20,996 nt of DNA from a virus, in IMG/VR virus record IMGVR_UViG_3300023174_000731, positions 1-20,996 of that record. One strand, 5' to 3'. The position numbers were made by a program, and so were the translations under genes. The notes below the pieces were generated by a model. That model did no database searches. It was not told the origin of the DNA and was given only the letters and a program-made list of their open reading frames with translations. This document shows, piece by piece, positions 7,704 to 14,289 of this stretch; positions within the stretch are counted from its first letter, which is position 1; each line of letters begins with the position of its first letter.

Positions 7704-8549
7704 ATGATTTTAATTGATTTAAACCAAGTTTTACTTGCTGGTCTCATGGCGCAAATTGCCAATCACAAAGGTAAATTGGAAGAAAGTTTAATACGACATA
7801 TGGTATTAAACATCATACGCACTCATGTGAAAAATTTTAAAAATGAGTATGGTGAAGTTATCTTATGTTGCGATAACCGCAAATACTGGCGGAAAGAATT
7901 TTTTCCTTTTTATAAAGCTGGTCGAAAAAAGACAAGAGAAAAATCTGATTTGGATTGGCATCTTATCTTTGATATCCTTGCCAAATTAAAACAAGAACTC
8001 AAAGAAAATTTTCCATACAAAGTAATTGATGTTGAAGGTGCAGAAGCAGATGATATTATTGGCACTTTGGTACCAATATATGCTCCACACCAAAAGATTT
8101 TGATTCTATCAAGTGATGGAGATTTTTTACAATTACAAATGTATGGTAGTAATGTCAAACAATACAACCCATCACAAAAGAAGTATATAAAGTCACACGA
8201 TCCTCTTTTGGAATTGAAAGAGAAGATTATACGTGGAGATAAAGGTGATGGTATACCAAACGTATTCTCTCCATCAGATTGTTTTGTTCGTGACCTACGA
8301 CAAAAGCCAATCACTCAAAAGATTATTGAAAAATACATGACCGAACATTATGGTGATTGGGAAGATGAAAGTGCCAAAATTGGTTTTTCACGTAACCAAA
8401 CATTAATTGACCTTAGAAACATACCGGACGATATTAAAACAAAAATTATAAATACTTATGAAGAAACAAAACCCGCTAAAGGTAAGTTACTTAATTATTT
8501 TATGCAACACAAACTTAAAAATTTAATGGATGTGATAGAGGAATTTTAA
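7704..8549 (+). CDS. rnh: RNase H / 5'-3' exonuclease, T4 Rnh-like (FEN family)
   Basis: 281 residues (T4 RNase H is 305). This flap/5'-nuclease family removes RNA primers from lagging-strand fragments. The acidic metal-site residues are visible: D5 (LIDLNQ), D57 (CCDNRKYWR), E114/D116/D117 (EGAEADDIIG), D138 and D140 (SSDGDF), and D179/D182 (GDKGDGIPN). The CDNRKYWR...FYKAGRK segment is the helical-arch entry typical of the T4 type. It starts about 26 bases after the predicted transcription start, with GAAAG at 7693-7697. The C-terminal part is thinner than in T4 but nothing essential is lost. Confidence 0.92.
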   Translation: MILIDLNQVLLAGLMAQIANHKGKLEESLIRHMVLNIIRTHVKNFKNEYGEVILCCDNRKYWRKEFFPFYKAGRKKTREKSDLDWHLIFDILAKLKQELKENFPYKVIDVEGAEADDIIGTLVPIYAPHQKILILSSDGDFLQLQMYGSNVKQYNPSQKKYIKSHDPLLELKEKIIRGDKGDGIPNVFSPSDCFVRDLRQKPITQKIIEKYMTEHYGDWEDESAKIGFSRNQTLIDLRNIPDDIKTKIINTYEETKPAKGKLLNYFMQHKLKNLMDVIEEF

Positions 8550-8971
8550 TGAAAAATTTATATGAAATATTTGATGAGTTTGAAGTGGCTCCCACTAAAA
8601 AAGAAAAAATGGCGGTAATAGAAAAAAATCTGTCTAAAACATTAGTTCAGGTATTAGAATTAACATATCATCCACAGTATGAGTGGTTAATAAGAGAAAT
8701 GCCGGAAGAATACAAAATTCCAGACACTTTACCTGGAATTTCTAGATGTCAACTGTCAACAGAAATTAGAAAATTGTATTTGTTTAGAAAAGGTGATCCT
8801 ACAGCTGAAAAGTTGTCGGAAGAAAAAAGAAAACAACTGTTATTGCAATTAATTGAATCACTTGAACCTCGTGAAGCAGAAGTAGTTATTGGTATTCTAA
8901 ATAAAAATTTAGGTGTAAAAGGTTTAACTTATAAATTTATTAAAGAAGCTTTTCCACAACTTTTACCATAA
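8549..8971 (+). CDS. DUF6433-type T4-like conserved protein
   Basis: 140 residues, overlapping the RNase H stop by one base, with GAGG at 8538-8541. The pattern matches a family widespread in T4-like phages (named DUF6433 from memory): an N-terminal YEIFDEFEVAPTKKEK block, a central YLFRKGDP, then LESLEPREAEVVIGIL and a C-terminal KGLTYKFIKEAFPQLLP. It is soluble and helical. The function is unknown. Its constant company with replication genes suggests a DNA-related job. Confidence 0.75.
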   Translation: MKNLYEIFDEFEVAPTKKEKMAVIEKNLSKTLVQVLELTYHPQYEWLIREMPEEYKIPDTLPGISRCQLSTEIRKLYLFRKGDPTAEKLSEEKRKQLLLQLIESLEPREAEVVIGILNKNLGVKGLTYKFIKEAFPQLLP

Positions 8972-9342
8972 TGTATCCAAAAGATAGGATTATAGTAGTA
9001 TCAGGAAAATTTGATCCACTAAACAATCACGAATTAAAATTTTTACAGAAGTGTAAAAGAAAAGGTGATTGGTTAGCTGTCGGCATACATTCTGATTGGT
9101 ACTTGGCTTGGTCCGATGGTGGGTTTGTCCAAAATTATGAATCTCGTAGAAATATCATAAAAAGTCTAAAAACTGTTGACGAAGTATTTTCGTTCAATGA
9201 TTCAGATGGCACCGTCTGCCAATTACTCAAAATAATAAAAGCTTGTTATCCTGATGCAAATATAACCTATATTTCTGAGGATGATATGTTCAATATGCCT
9301 GAAACAAAAATAAAAGGCATTAATTTTGAAACCATGAAATAG
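8971..9342 (+). CDS. Cytidylyltransferase-like nucleotidyltransferase
   Basis: 123 residues, starting in a TAATG overlap. It has the Rossmann-like nucleotidyltransferase layout: beta strand IIVVSG, then GKFDPLNNHELKFL (residues 12-25) where the family has G-x-F-D-x-H-x-G-H; an AVGIHSD strand; a YESRRNIIKSL helix (residues 56-66); and FSFNDSDGTVCQLL. The HxGH motif is altered: N18-N19-H20, with the first His replaced and the Gly missing, so catalysis may be weak or lost. The family transfers CMP or AMP to small substrates; the substrate here is unknown. Confidence 0.75.
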   Translation: MYPKDRIIVVSGKFDPLNNHELKFLQKCKRKGDWLAVGIHSDWYLAWSDGGFVQNYESRRNIIKSLKTVDEVFSFNDSDGTVCQLLKIIKACYPDANITYISEDDMFNMPETKIKGINFETMK

Positions 9343-9351
9343 GAGATAGAA

Positions 9352-9534
9352 GTGACAAAATTTGTAGGTAAGTTTCGTAAAAATAAAGACTATAACGATG
9401 ACTACAATTACGCCAAGACAGTTTTACACAATAAAAAACGCCGAGGCGAACATCCAGAAGTAAAAAAACAATTGAAGCATTGGCAAGATGAAGCTTATGA
9501 AGAATTTGAAATTTCACATAGTAAGAATTCTTAA
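9352..9534 (+). CDS. Small basic protein, T4-like phage type
   Basis: 60 residues with a GTG start at 9352, supported by AGGAG at 9341-9345. The N-terminus FVGKFRKNKDYNDDYNY followed by a basic KKRRGEH patch resembles short hypothetical proteins of T4-like phages. It is Lys/Arg-rich early and acidic late, possibly nucleic-acid binding. It is the last gene of this unit; about 150 non-coding bases follow. Confidence 0.6.
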   Translation: MTKFVGKFRKNKDYNDDYNYAKTVLHNKKRRGEHPEVKKQLKHWQDEAYEEFEISHSKNS

Positions 9535-9608
9535 AAATACCAACACTTTTCACTTTTTTAAGTATAAGTAGGTATGCTGCCGTTTTATATAAAAGGTATT
9601 GGTATTAA

Positions 9609-9626
9609 TGTTGTATTCTTACAACA
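9609..9626. other. Hairpin just upstream of a promoter
   Basis: TGTTGTA (9609-9615) and TACAACA (9620-9626) form a perfect 7-bp stem with a 4-base loop, ending 6 bases before the next -35 box. No U-run follows. It may be a weak terminator for the upstream unit or a dyad operator. A related dyad (TGTTG...CAACA) lies before another promoter at 18707-18724. Confidence 0.4.
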
Positions 9627-9632
9627 CATCTA

Positions 9633-9661
9633 TTGACTTTCTTTTATTTCCGTAGTACAAT
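9633..9661 (+). promoter_or_regulatory. Sigma-70 promoter
   Basis: TTGACT (9633-9638), 17-base spacer, TACAAT (9656-9661), followed by GGTT. The leader to the ATG at 9687 is short and contains GGAGA at 9676-9680. This decides that the downstream gene starts at 9687 and not at the in-frame TTG at 9633, which is the -35 box itself. Confidence 0.75.
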
Positions 9662-9686
9662 GGTTCTTCTACACTGGAGAATTGTT

Positions 9687-10031
9687 ATGATGATTTATGG
9701 ATATATTCCAAAATGTAAAAAACGGAAAGTTTCAAAAGCAAAAAAACTTCAACACGAAGAATGGTTAGCTTCTATCAATTTGTTAACCACCAATTTCAGT
9801 AAAAATAAATCCACAAAGATTTCTAGCAATTTTCCATCTTACAAGATTCCTGCAGGTCGTGAAACACCTAGGTTTGCGTCCGTGGACACTGGTTTTGTCC
9901 CTTTAACAAAAAAACTTCCATTTTCTTATACTGGCGATAAAATGAAAGGTGTGGCTACAATGCACAAATCAAATGCCGTGCCGGTTTTTACAGATAATGA
10001 AGCAAAAGAAATTTCCAGTATGCGGAGATAA
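9687..10031 (+). CDS. Phage protein with GVATMHKSNAVPV block, function unknown
   Basis: 114 residues from the ATG at 9687 (GGAGA 6 bases upstream). The N-terminal half is very basic (KCKKRKVSKAKK). The C-terminal half carries GFVPLTKK and MKGVATMHKSNAVPV, ending EISSMRR. I recall this C-terminal block from many unrelated phage hypothetical proteins, so it is probably a widespread family, but I cannot attach a function. The basic N-terminus suggests nucleic-acid contact. Confidence 0.7.
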   Translation: MMIYGYIPKCKKRKVSKAKKLQHEEWLASINLLTTNFSKNKSTKISSNFPSYKIPAGRETPRFASVDTGFVPLTKKLPFSYTGDKMKGVATMHKSNAVPVFTDNEAKEISSMRR

Positions 10032-10038
10032 TGAAAAA

Positions 10039-10206
10039 ATGAATCCTAAAGGTTGGAATGACGAAGATTGGGACGATTATGAGGAATATTTGCAAAATTT
10101 GTCTGCCAAAGAGCTCGAAATTGAGTTAAAATTGCTTGAAACGCTCGGAAAAGCAAAAAAAGAAGGCAAAATTATTGTTCCGAGTGAAACTTTTTATATA
10201 ATGTGA
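10039..10206 (+). CDS. Small acidic protein, unknown
   Basis: 55 residues from the ATG at 10039. The reading frame is open further upstream, but that part lies inside the previous gene in another frame. GGAG at 10024-10027 is 11 bases away. The N-terminus is rich in Trp, Asp and Glu (GWNDEDWDDYEEY), followed by a helix alternating Glu and Leu and a Lys-rich helix. No recognised domain. Confidence 0.55.
   Translation: MNPKGWNDEDWDDYEEYLQNLSAKELEIELKLLETLGKAKKEGKIIVPSETFYIM
10175..10202 (+). promoter_or_regulatory. Possible weak promoter
   Basis: TTGTTC (10175-10180), 16-base spacer, perfect TATAAT (10197-10202). It overlaps the end of the small acidic gene. The predicted transcript would begin within a base or two of the GAGG ribosome-binding site of the next gene, which makes a functional role doubtful. 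Confidence 0.25.
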
Positions 10207-10213
10207 GGTAAAT

Positions 10214-10402
10214 ATGTTACAACAATGGGAAGAAACGCAAATTTATCGTGGAATTGACGAAATTATGCATAATTTGCGACACATACCAGCTGATGATGTT
10301 GCTTATTTCTTGGTAAAGTTCAATCCGAATCTTGCTGAAGCTCTAGCAACAGCAATTGAGCAAAGAATTTTTGATCAAAATGAAGGAAAAAACCATGGAT
10401 AA
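10214..10402 (+). CDS. Small helical protein, unknown
   Basis: 62 residues with GAGG at 10205-10208, 5 bases before the ATG. It is predicted all-helical, with the central segment IPADDVAYFLVKFNPNLAEALATAIEQRI resembling the short acidic host-interaction proteins common in phage early regions. It overlaps the next gene by 8 bases. No family recognised. Confidence 0.6.
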   Translation: MLQQWEETQIYRGIDEIMHNLRHIPADDVAYFLVKFNPNLAEALATAIEQRIFDQNEGKNHG

Positions 10403-10556
10403 CAATCCGGACTATATTTGGCTTAATGCTATTGCAGATGATGATGAAATTCCTGCGTGGAAACGTTTAGATATCGTAACTCGCAAGTGGGCAGTTTTAT
10501 CGGGAATGGAAAAAGATCACAATGACTACCAAAAACGCAAAGAATATTACCAATAA
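10395..10556 (+). CDS. Small protein, unknown
   Basis: 53 residues from the ATG at 10395, chosen for AAGGA at 10383-10387 with 7-base spacing; the open frame extends upstream only into the previous gene. The N-terminus MDNNPDYIWLNAIADDDEIP is acidic and the C-terminus basic and Tyr-rich (YQKRKEYYQ). No domain recognised. Confidence 0.55.
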   Translation: MDNNPDYIWLNAIADDDEIPAWKRLDIVTRKWAVLSGMEKDHNDYQKRKEYYQ

Positions 10557-10728
10557 AAAATATACCACCACAATCGTTGATGCAAATGATGGTACAGGTG
10601 ATGGTATTTTAATTCTTCCTGAAGAAGTTGTAGAATACAACCATTGGAAAGAAGGCCAAGCAATTGAAATGGAATATAGAGATGGAAAACTCTACCTAAA
10701 AGCCTTACCGGATCAGAGCGTTGTATAA
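10522..10728 (+). CDS. AbrB/MazE-like swapped-hairpin protein
   Basis: 68 residues. The core GDGILILPEEVVEYNHWKEG...IEMEYRDGKLYLK has the layout of SpoVT/AbrB domains: a strand, a Pro, a short helix, then W-x-x-G and paired strands. In bacteria such domains bind operator DNA as dimers, often as antitoxins; short stand-alone versions occur in T4-like phages. It starts 35 bases inside the upstream gene and is followed after 24 bases by the promoter of the HEXXH-VWA gene, so local transcriptional control is conceivable. No toxin partner is evident. Confidence 0.6.
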   Translation: MTTKNAKNITNKKYTTTIVDANDGTGDGILILPEEVVEYNHWKEGQAIEMEYRDGKLYLKALPDQSVV

Positions 10729-10752
10729 AAACAACAGCATGAAAGTTGCCGC

Positions 10753-10781
10753 TTGACGGTAGATGATTTTTGTGAGATAAT
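10753..10781 (+). promoter_or_regulatory. Sigma-70 promoter, extended -10, for the HEXXH-VWA gene
   Basis: TTGACG (10753-10758), 17-base spacer, GATAAT (10776-10781), with TG at 10773-10774 forming an extended -10. The leader to the ATG at 10805 contains CGGAG at 10795-10799. A strong individual promoter for a single large gene is notable here. Confidence 0.7.
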
Positions 10782-10804
10782 ACTATTATTAACTCGGAGA
10801 ATCT

Positions 10805-12916
10805 ATGGAATTAATTCAATCTAAATCATTACTTGCCAAACTAATGGCAAATGAAAACTTGACTATTGAGCAACGCAATACCAACACAGCCGCATTCGAT
10901 GTAAAGAACCGTGTGTTGACCGTTCCTGTTCTTGACAAAAACATCTCAGGTTATCTCTATGACCTTTTTCTAGGTCATGAAGTGGGCCATGCACTATACA
11001 CTCCCCTAGATGGCATGATGAAAGCACACGAAGAAAAGATACCAATGGGTATTATGAATGTGCTAGAAGATTCTCGCATCGAAAGAAAAATCAAAAACAA
11101 ATATCCAGGTATTCGTTCCTCTTTTGTTCGTGGTTACCGTGAACTAATCGAGAAAGATTTCTTTGGCACAAACGGCACGGATCTCAATGATATGAATTTC
11201 ATTGACCGTGTTAATCTTTATACAAAAGGCGGAGCCGCACAAAACATTCGTTTTAATGATTTTGAGAAATCACTAGTTCATCGTATTGAAAATACCGATT
11301 CTTATGATGATGTCATTGCGCTTGCATATGATGTCATGGCTTATATGAAAGAAGAAGCCGAACAGCGCAAAGCAAATGCCCCAGAAGAATTCAAAGAAGA
11401 TCCTGATGGCGAATTTGAATCCGAAGGTTATGAAGATTCCGATGACTATGATGATGAGGATGATACCATCGAAAAATATGGCCAACCAAACTCTGAAGCC
11501 GATGAATTGATGGATAAAGCTGAAGAAAAAAGAACGAATAAAATGTTTGGTAACGAAGGCGGCGATGTTGTTGGTGAACAATTGGATTCACACACCGATA
11601 AATCATATCGCCAAAACGAAAGCAAATTGTTTGAATTAAATAACAAACATTATTACTATGGTAACATTAATGATATTGATTTGAAACAGGCAGTTGTTCC
11701 ATACAAACAATTATGGACAAGTTATAAAGATGATTTAGGTCAATATAACATTTCTGGCATTGATACAACCGCTTTTATGAAAATTCGTAATGATGCTAAA
11801 AAAGTGGTTGGTTATTTGGCCAAAGAATTTGAATTGCGTAAAAATGCCGACCAGCAGAAACGTGCATCAATTTCTAAAACTGGTGAGTTGAACATGAACA
11901 AAGTTTATGCGTATAAATTTACCGAAGATATTTTTAAGAAGATGACAGTTTTGCCTGATGGCAAATCTCACGGCCTTGTTATGTTCCTTGATTGGTCTGG
12001 TTCTATGTCCGACCACATGGAAAATACCGTCAAACAATTAATCAATCTAGTAATGTTCTGTAAGAAAGTAAATATTCCTTACGAAGTATATGCTTTTACA
12101 TCCGAACATACAGATGCTTATTCCGTTAAGTTCAAAGATGGCGATTTAGACTTACATAAATTTAAATTAATGAATTTATTATCAAGCAAAATGTCGGCTT
12201 CAGAATTCACCTATGCCTGTTCTGCTTTGGTTCGTTGTGCTCAACCTAGAGCTTGTCGTCCAAACTGGATGCAATTAGGTGGCACACCACTCTATGAGGC
12301 CGTAATTGCTGCAATGAAGATTATACCTGAGTTCCAGAAAAATTACAAATTGCAAATCGTTAATACGGTATTTTTAACCGATGGCGAAGGCAATCCTGTA
12401 AGAAATGTTTATTATACAGCTGATGATGGCCGCACAAGATCAGGTTATAATAATCCAGATTTGGATTATAATAGTTCATATGGTAAAGAAAAGGTACTGG
12501 TGATTCGTGATCCAATTACTAAACACGAAGAAAAAGTTTATCAACCATATGGTCCAGAATTGATGTCAGCTTACATTAAAATGTTAAAGGCAAGAACACA
12601 ATGTAATGTTATTGGTTTCTATGTATTATCTGGTCGTGAGTTTGGCCGTGTGGCACACATATTCTATCCTAGAGTTAGTGACCATTACAAATTGAAAGCC
12701 GAGTTCCGTAAAGAAAAATATAAAGTTGTTACAAATGCCGGTTTCGATGAATATTATTTACTCCGTTCAGAAGGCCTAGATACTGATGACGATGTAGAAT
12801 TTCATGTCAAAGAAAATGCTACTACTCGTGGTCTGGTATCGGCATTCAGTAAATATGCCGGTAACAGATTGTCCAATCGTGTTGTACTAAATCGATTTAT
12901 AGGAATGATTGCATAA
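10805..12916 (+). CDS. HEXXH metallopeptidase-like + VWA domain protein (CobT-like)
   Basis: 703 residues, the largest gene here. The N-terminal domain has H58-E59-V-G-H62 in FLGHEVGHALYTP and downstream acidic residues E88 and E93 in NVLEDSRIERK, a gluzincin-like zinc site. Residues about 190-245 form a long acidic, probably disordered linker. The C-terminal half is a von Willebrand A domain with a complete MIDAS: D396-W-S398-G-S400 (FLDWSGSM), T494 (LGGTPLYEA) and D526 (FLTDGEG). The VWA part recalls CobT of the CobN-CobST cobaltochelatase, and T4-like phages of aquatic bacteria often carry a CobS-like AAA+ ATPase that could be its partner; none lies in this window. Peptidase activity and targets are inferred. 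It has its own promoter. Confidence 0.85.
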   Translation: MELIQSKSLLAKLMANENLTIEQRNTNTAAFDVKNRVLTVPVLDKNISGYLYDLFLGHEVGHALYTPLDGMMKAHEEKIPMGIMNVLEDSRIERKIKNKYPGIRSSFVRGYRELIEKDFFGTNGTDLNDMNFIDRVNLYTKGGAAQNIRFNDFEKSLVHRIENTDSYDDVIALAYDVMAYMKEEAEQRKANAPEEFKEDPDGEFESEGYEDSDDYDDEDDTIEKYGQPNSEADELMDKAEEKRTNKMFGNEGGDVVGEQLDSHTDKSYRQNESKLFELNNKHYYYGNINDIDLKQAVVPYKQLWTSYKDDLGQYNISGIDTTAFMKIRNDAKKVVGYLAKEFELRKNADQQKRASISKTGELNMNKVYAYKFTEDIFKKMTVLPDGKSHGLVMFLDWSGSMSDHMENTVKQLINLVMFCKKVNIPYEVYAFTSEHTDAYSVKFKDGDLDLHKFKLMNLLSSKMSASEFTYACSALVRCAQPRACRPNWMQLGGTPLYEAVIAAMKIIPEFQKNYKLQIVNTVFLTDGEGNPVRNVYYTADDGRTRSGYNNPDLDYNSSYGKEKVLVIRDPITKHEEKVYQPYGPELMSAYIKMLKARTQCNVIGFYVLSGREFGRVAHIFYPRVSDHYKLKAEFRKEKYKVVTNAGFDEYYLLRSEGLDTDDDVEFHVKENATTRGLVSAFSKYAGNRLSNRVVLNRFIGMIA

Positions 12917-13128
12917 TGGAACTATCTAAATTTATGAATGGCGATAAAAAAGCCATTGTCGAAAGGTCTGATTATAATTACACAATTGTTTATTATTTAA
13001 ATAATAAAGTAATTAAAAAAGAAGTTATTACTGATTATCAGAAAGCTGAAGATTTGGCAGAAGATTATGTTTTGGCCGAAGAAAAAAAAGGCCCAAATTT
13101 TTTAGTGGAGAAATGGAACAATGTCTAA
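12916..13128 (+). CDS. Small protein downstream of the HEXXH-VWA gene
   Basis: 70 residues, starting in a TAATG overlap with the large gene, so it is probably translated with it. The sequence alternates charged and aromatic residues (YNYTIVYYLNNKVIKKEV), suggesting a small beta sheet followed by an acidic helix (YQKAEDLAEDYVLAEEK). No named family. Tight coupling makes it a possible accessory of the VWA protein. Confidence 0.6.
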   Translation: MELSKFMNGDKKAIVERSDYNYTIVYYLNNKVIKKEVITDYQKAEDLAEDYVLAEEKKGPNFLVEKWNNV

Positions 13129-13387
13129 TATGATTGCTGAGGATGAGTTTAATCCTAAAAAAATTGCTGATGAAATGATTAAACGTTGTCTTGATGCCAG
13201 AGAATGGCACATTAAGTGTTACGTTAAAGAAGAATGGTTTATTAATGGCATTGTACCTTTTACAATTAGTATGAAAGATGGATTGTATACTTGTAAGGTG
13301 ATTGCATCAACTAGACAAGATGCAATTCGCAAAGTGGAAGAATACATGCCTGTTATTAAAATTATAGAAGATGAATGTGGAAAATAA
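13121..13387 (+). CDS. Small protein, unknown
   Basis: 88 residues, overlapping the previous gene by 8 bases, with GGAG at 13107-13110. It has an N-terminal helix (KKIADEMIKRCLDAREWH), then strands (WHIKCYVKEEWFI, FTISMKDGLYTCKVIAS), then a helix with RQDAIRKVEEYMP. The layout is like a double-stranded beta/helix mini-domain. I recognise no family. It is co-translated with its neighbours. Confidence 0.6.
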   Translation: MSNMIAEDEFNPKKIADEMIKRCLDAREWHIKCYVKEEWFINGIVPFTISMKDGLYTCKVIASTRQDAIRKVEEYMPVIKIIEDECGK

Positions 13388-13661
13388 AACAAAAGAAACA
13401 CTAATTATATTACAAGAAGAATGTGCCGAAGTAATTCAAGCAACCTCCAAAATATTTCGGTTCGGATTTGATTCCTGTTATCCAACAGAAGATTCACCAA
13501 CAACCAAAGAGTGTTTGACAATGGAACTTGGTCAACTAATGTGTATGGTAGGTTTATTGGTTGAACAAAAAATAATTGACGAATCTGAACTGATGGAATA
13601 TGCTGAGTTAAAGAAAAAGAAATTAGAAAAATGGTCGAGTATTTTCAAAGATGCATCCTGA
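13371..13661 (+). CDS. MazG-like NTP pyrophosphohydrolase
   Basis: 96 residues. It shows the all-alpha NTP-pyrophosphohydrolase pattern: E16-E17-x-x-E20 in LQEECAEVIQATSKIFRFGFDS, then a second helix with E52-L-G-Q55 (MELGQLMCMVGLL). MazG proteins have E-x-x-D at this second place, so Gln55 replaces the usual Asp and magnesium binding may be altered. The family hydrolyses non-canonical dNTPs or (p)ppGpp; phage versions may tune host starvation signals or clean the dNTP pool made by NrdAB. The ATG at 13371 overlaps the previous gene by 17 bases; a GTG at 13377 is an alternative. Confidence 0.72.
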   Translation: MNVENKTKETLIILQEECAEVIQATSKIFRFGFDSCYPTEDSPTTKECLTMELGQLMCMVGLLVEQKIIDESELMEYAELKKKKLEKWSSIFKDAS

Positions 13662-13770
13662 TGAACTATTAAAATTTTTAAAACACCTTTTGGTTTGGGC
13701 GCCACACGGCAGTTATATTAGAAATAAAATACAAGAAGTCATTGATCAGTTAAAGGCTCAGCGACAATAA
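13651..13770 (+). CDS. Micro-protein, 39 residues
   Basis: Open frame from an ATG 11 bases inside the MazG-like gene to TAA at 13768-13770. It begins MHPDELLKFLKHLLVWAPHG and continues with a basic helix. Only a weak AAAG precedes the ATG. It fills what would otherwise be a gap in a gene-dense region, which is the main argument that it is real. Function unknown. Confidence 0.45.
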   Translation: MHPDELLKFLKHLLVWAPHGSYIRNKIQEVIDQLKAQRQ

Positions 13771-13788
13771 TTTAACATATATAGAGGT

Positions 13789-13995
13789 ATGCTAGAATAC
13801 TTCAAACTTTGCCTCTTTATCGTTGCCTTTACAATGGTCTATGCCTTTGTATCGAATGATGATTACCATAAAAAGTTTGACAAACCTATTGTTATCGAGT
13901 ATAATTGTAGTATGTTAAAATATGAAACACCAAAAGACGTAATTGATTTGTGTAAAGATACCAACAGGAGATTTGTAATTGTTAAAACCTATTAA
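13789..13995 (+). CDS. Small protein with N-terminal membrane segment
   Basis: 68 residues. Residues about 5-21 (FKLCLFIVAFTMVYAFV) form a membrane span or signal anchor. They are followed by a polar domain with two cysteines (in YNCSML and DLCKDT) that would be periplasmic if the N-terminus stays inside. GAGG lies only one base before the ATG, so the true start might differ slightly. It overlaps the GroES-like gene by 17 bases. Function unknown. Confidence 0.55.
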   Translation: MLEYFKLCLFIVAFTMVYAFVSNDDYHKKFDKPIVIEYNCSMLKYETPKDVIDLCKDTNRRFVIVKTY

Positions 13996-14239
13996 AAATA
14001 ATGTAATCGTTGAACTGATTGAAAAAGAAAAGGTTACCAGTTCTGGTATCGTTCTTTCATCAGCCGATCCGGCAGAAGCCAATAAAAGTAAAATTGTATC
14101 CGTAGGTCCTGATGTTGACCTAGTTAAAGAAGGTGACATAGTGTTACCTAACTGGAATGCTGCACGTCAAATCAAATATAATGATTCTGAATATTATGTT
14201 GTTTCGGAAGATGAAATTGTTTTAATTTTTGGTGATTAA
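13979..14239 (+). CDS. GroES-like co-chaperonin (gp31 functional analogue)
   Basis: 86 residues, close to bacterial GroES (about 97). The start is a TTG at 13979, supported by AGGAG at 13966-13970 with 8-base spacing; there is no in-frame ATG nearby. It opens LKPIKNNVIVELIEKEK, then the mobile-loop motif SSGIVLSSADPAEANKS (GroES has GGIVL), then KIVSVGPDV and EGDIVLPNWNAARQI, and ends with EYYVVSEDEIVLIFGD. The family caps GroEL. In T4, gp31 replaces GroES to fold the major capsid protein, and this gene probably does the same with host GroEL. The rare start codon may limit its level. Confidence 0.88.
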   Translation: MLKPIKNNVIVELIEKEKVTSSGIVLSSADPAEANKSKIVSVGPDVDLVKEGDIVLPNWNAARQIKYNDSEYYVVSEDEIVLIFGD

Positions 14240-14248
14240 TCTCACCAA
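14229..14248. other. Hairpin spanning the co-chaperonin stop codon
   Basis: TTGGTGA (14229-14235) and TCACCAA (14242-14248) form a 7-bp stem with a 6-base loop that contains most of the TAA stop. No T-run follows, so it is more likely an mRNA 3'-end stabiliser or weak attenuator than a full terminator. Confidence 0.35.
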
Positions 14249-14289
14249 TACACACAAAATAAATTTAAAAAGAAAGGGCATATTTTATA

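Noticed and set aside
8447-8454. TATAAATA, matching a T4 late promoter
   Set aside because: It lies inside the RNase H gene in AT-rich DNA and I saw no repeated pattern of this box before genes in the window. Chance is the simpler explanation.
9633-9686. N-terminal extension from a TTG at 9633
   Set aside because: The TTG is the -35 element of a strong promoter; the ATG at 9687 has GGAGA in the right place.
11273-11646. Open frames on the minus strand opposite the HEXXH-VWA gene
   Set aside because: They mirror the acidic linker codons of the real gene, lack ribosome-binding sites and show hydrophobic low-complexity translations.
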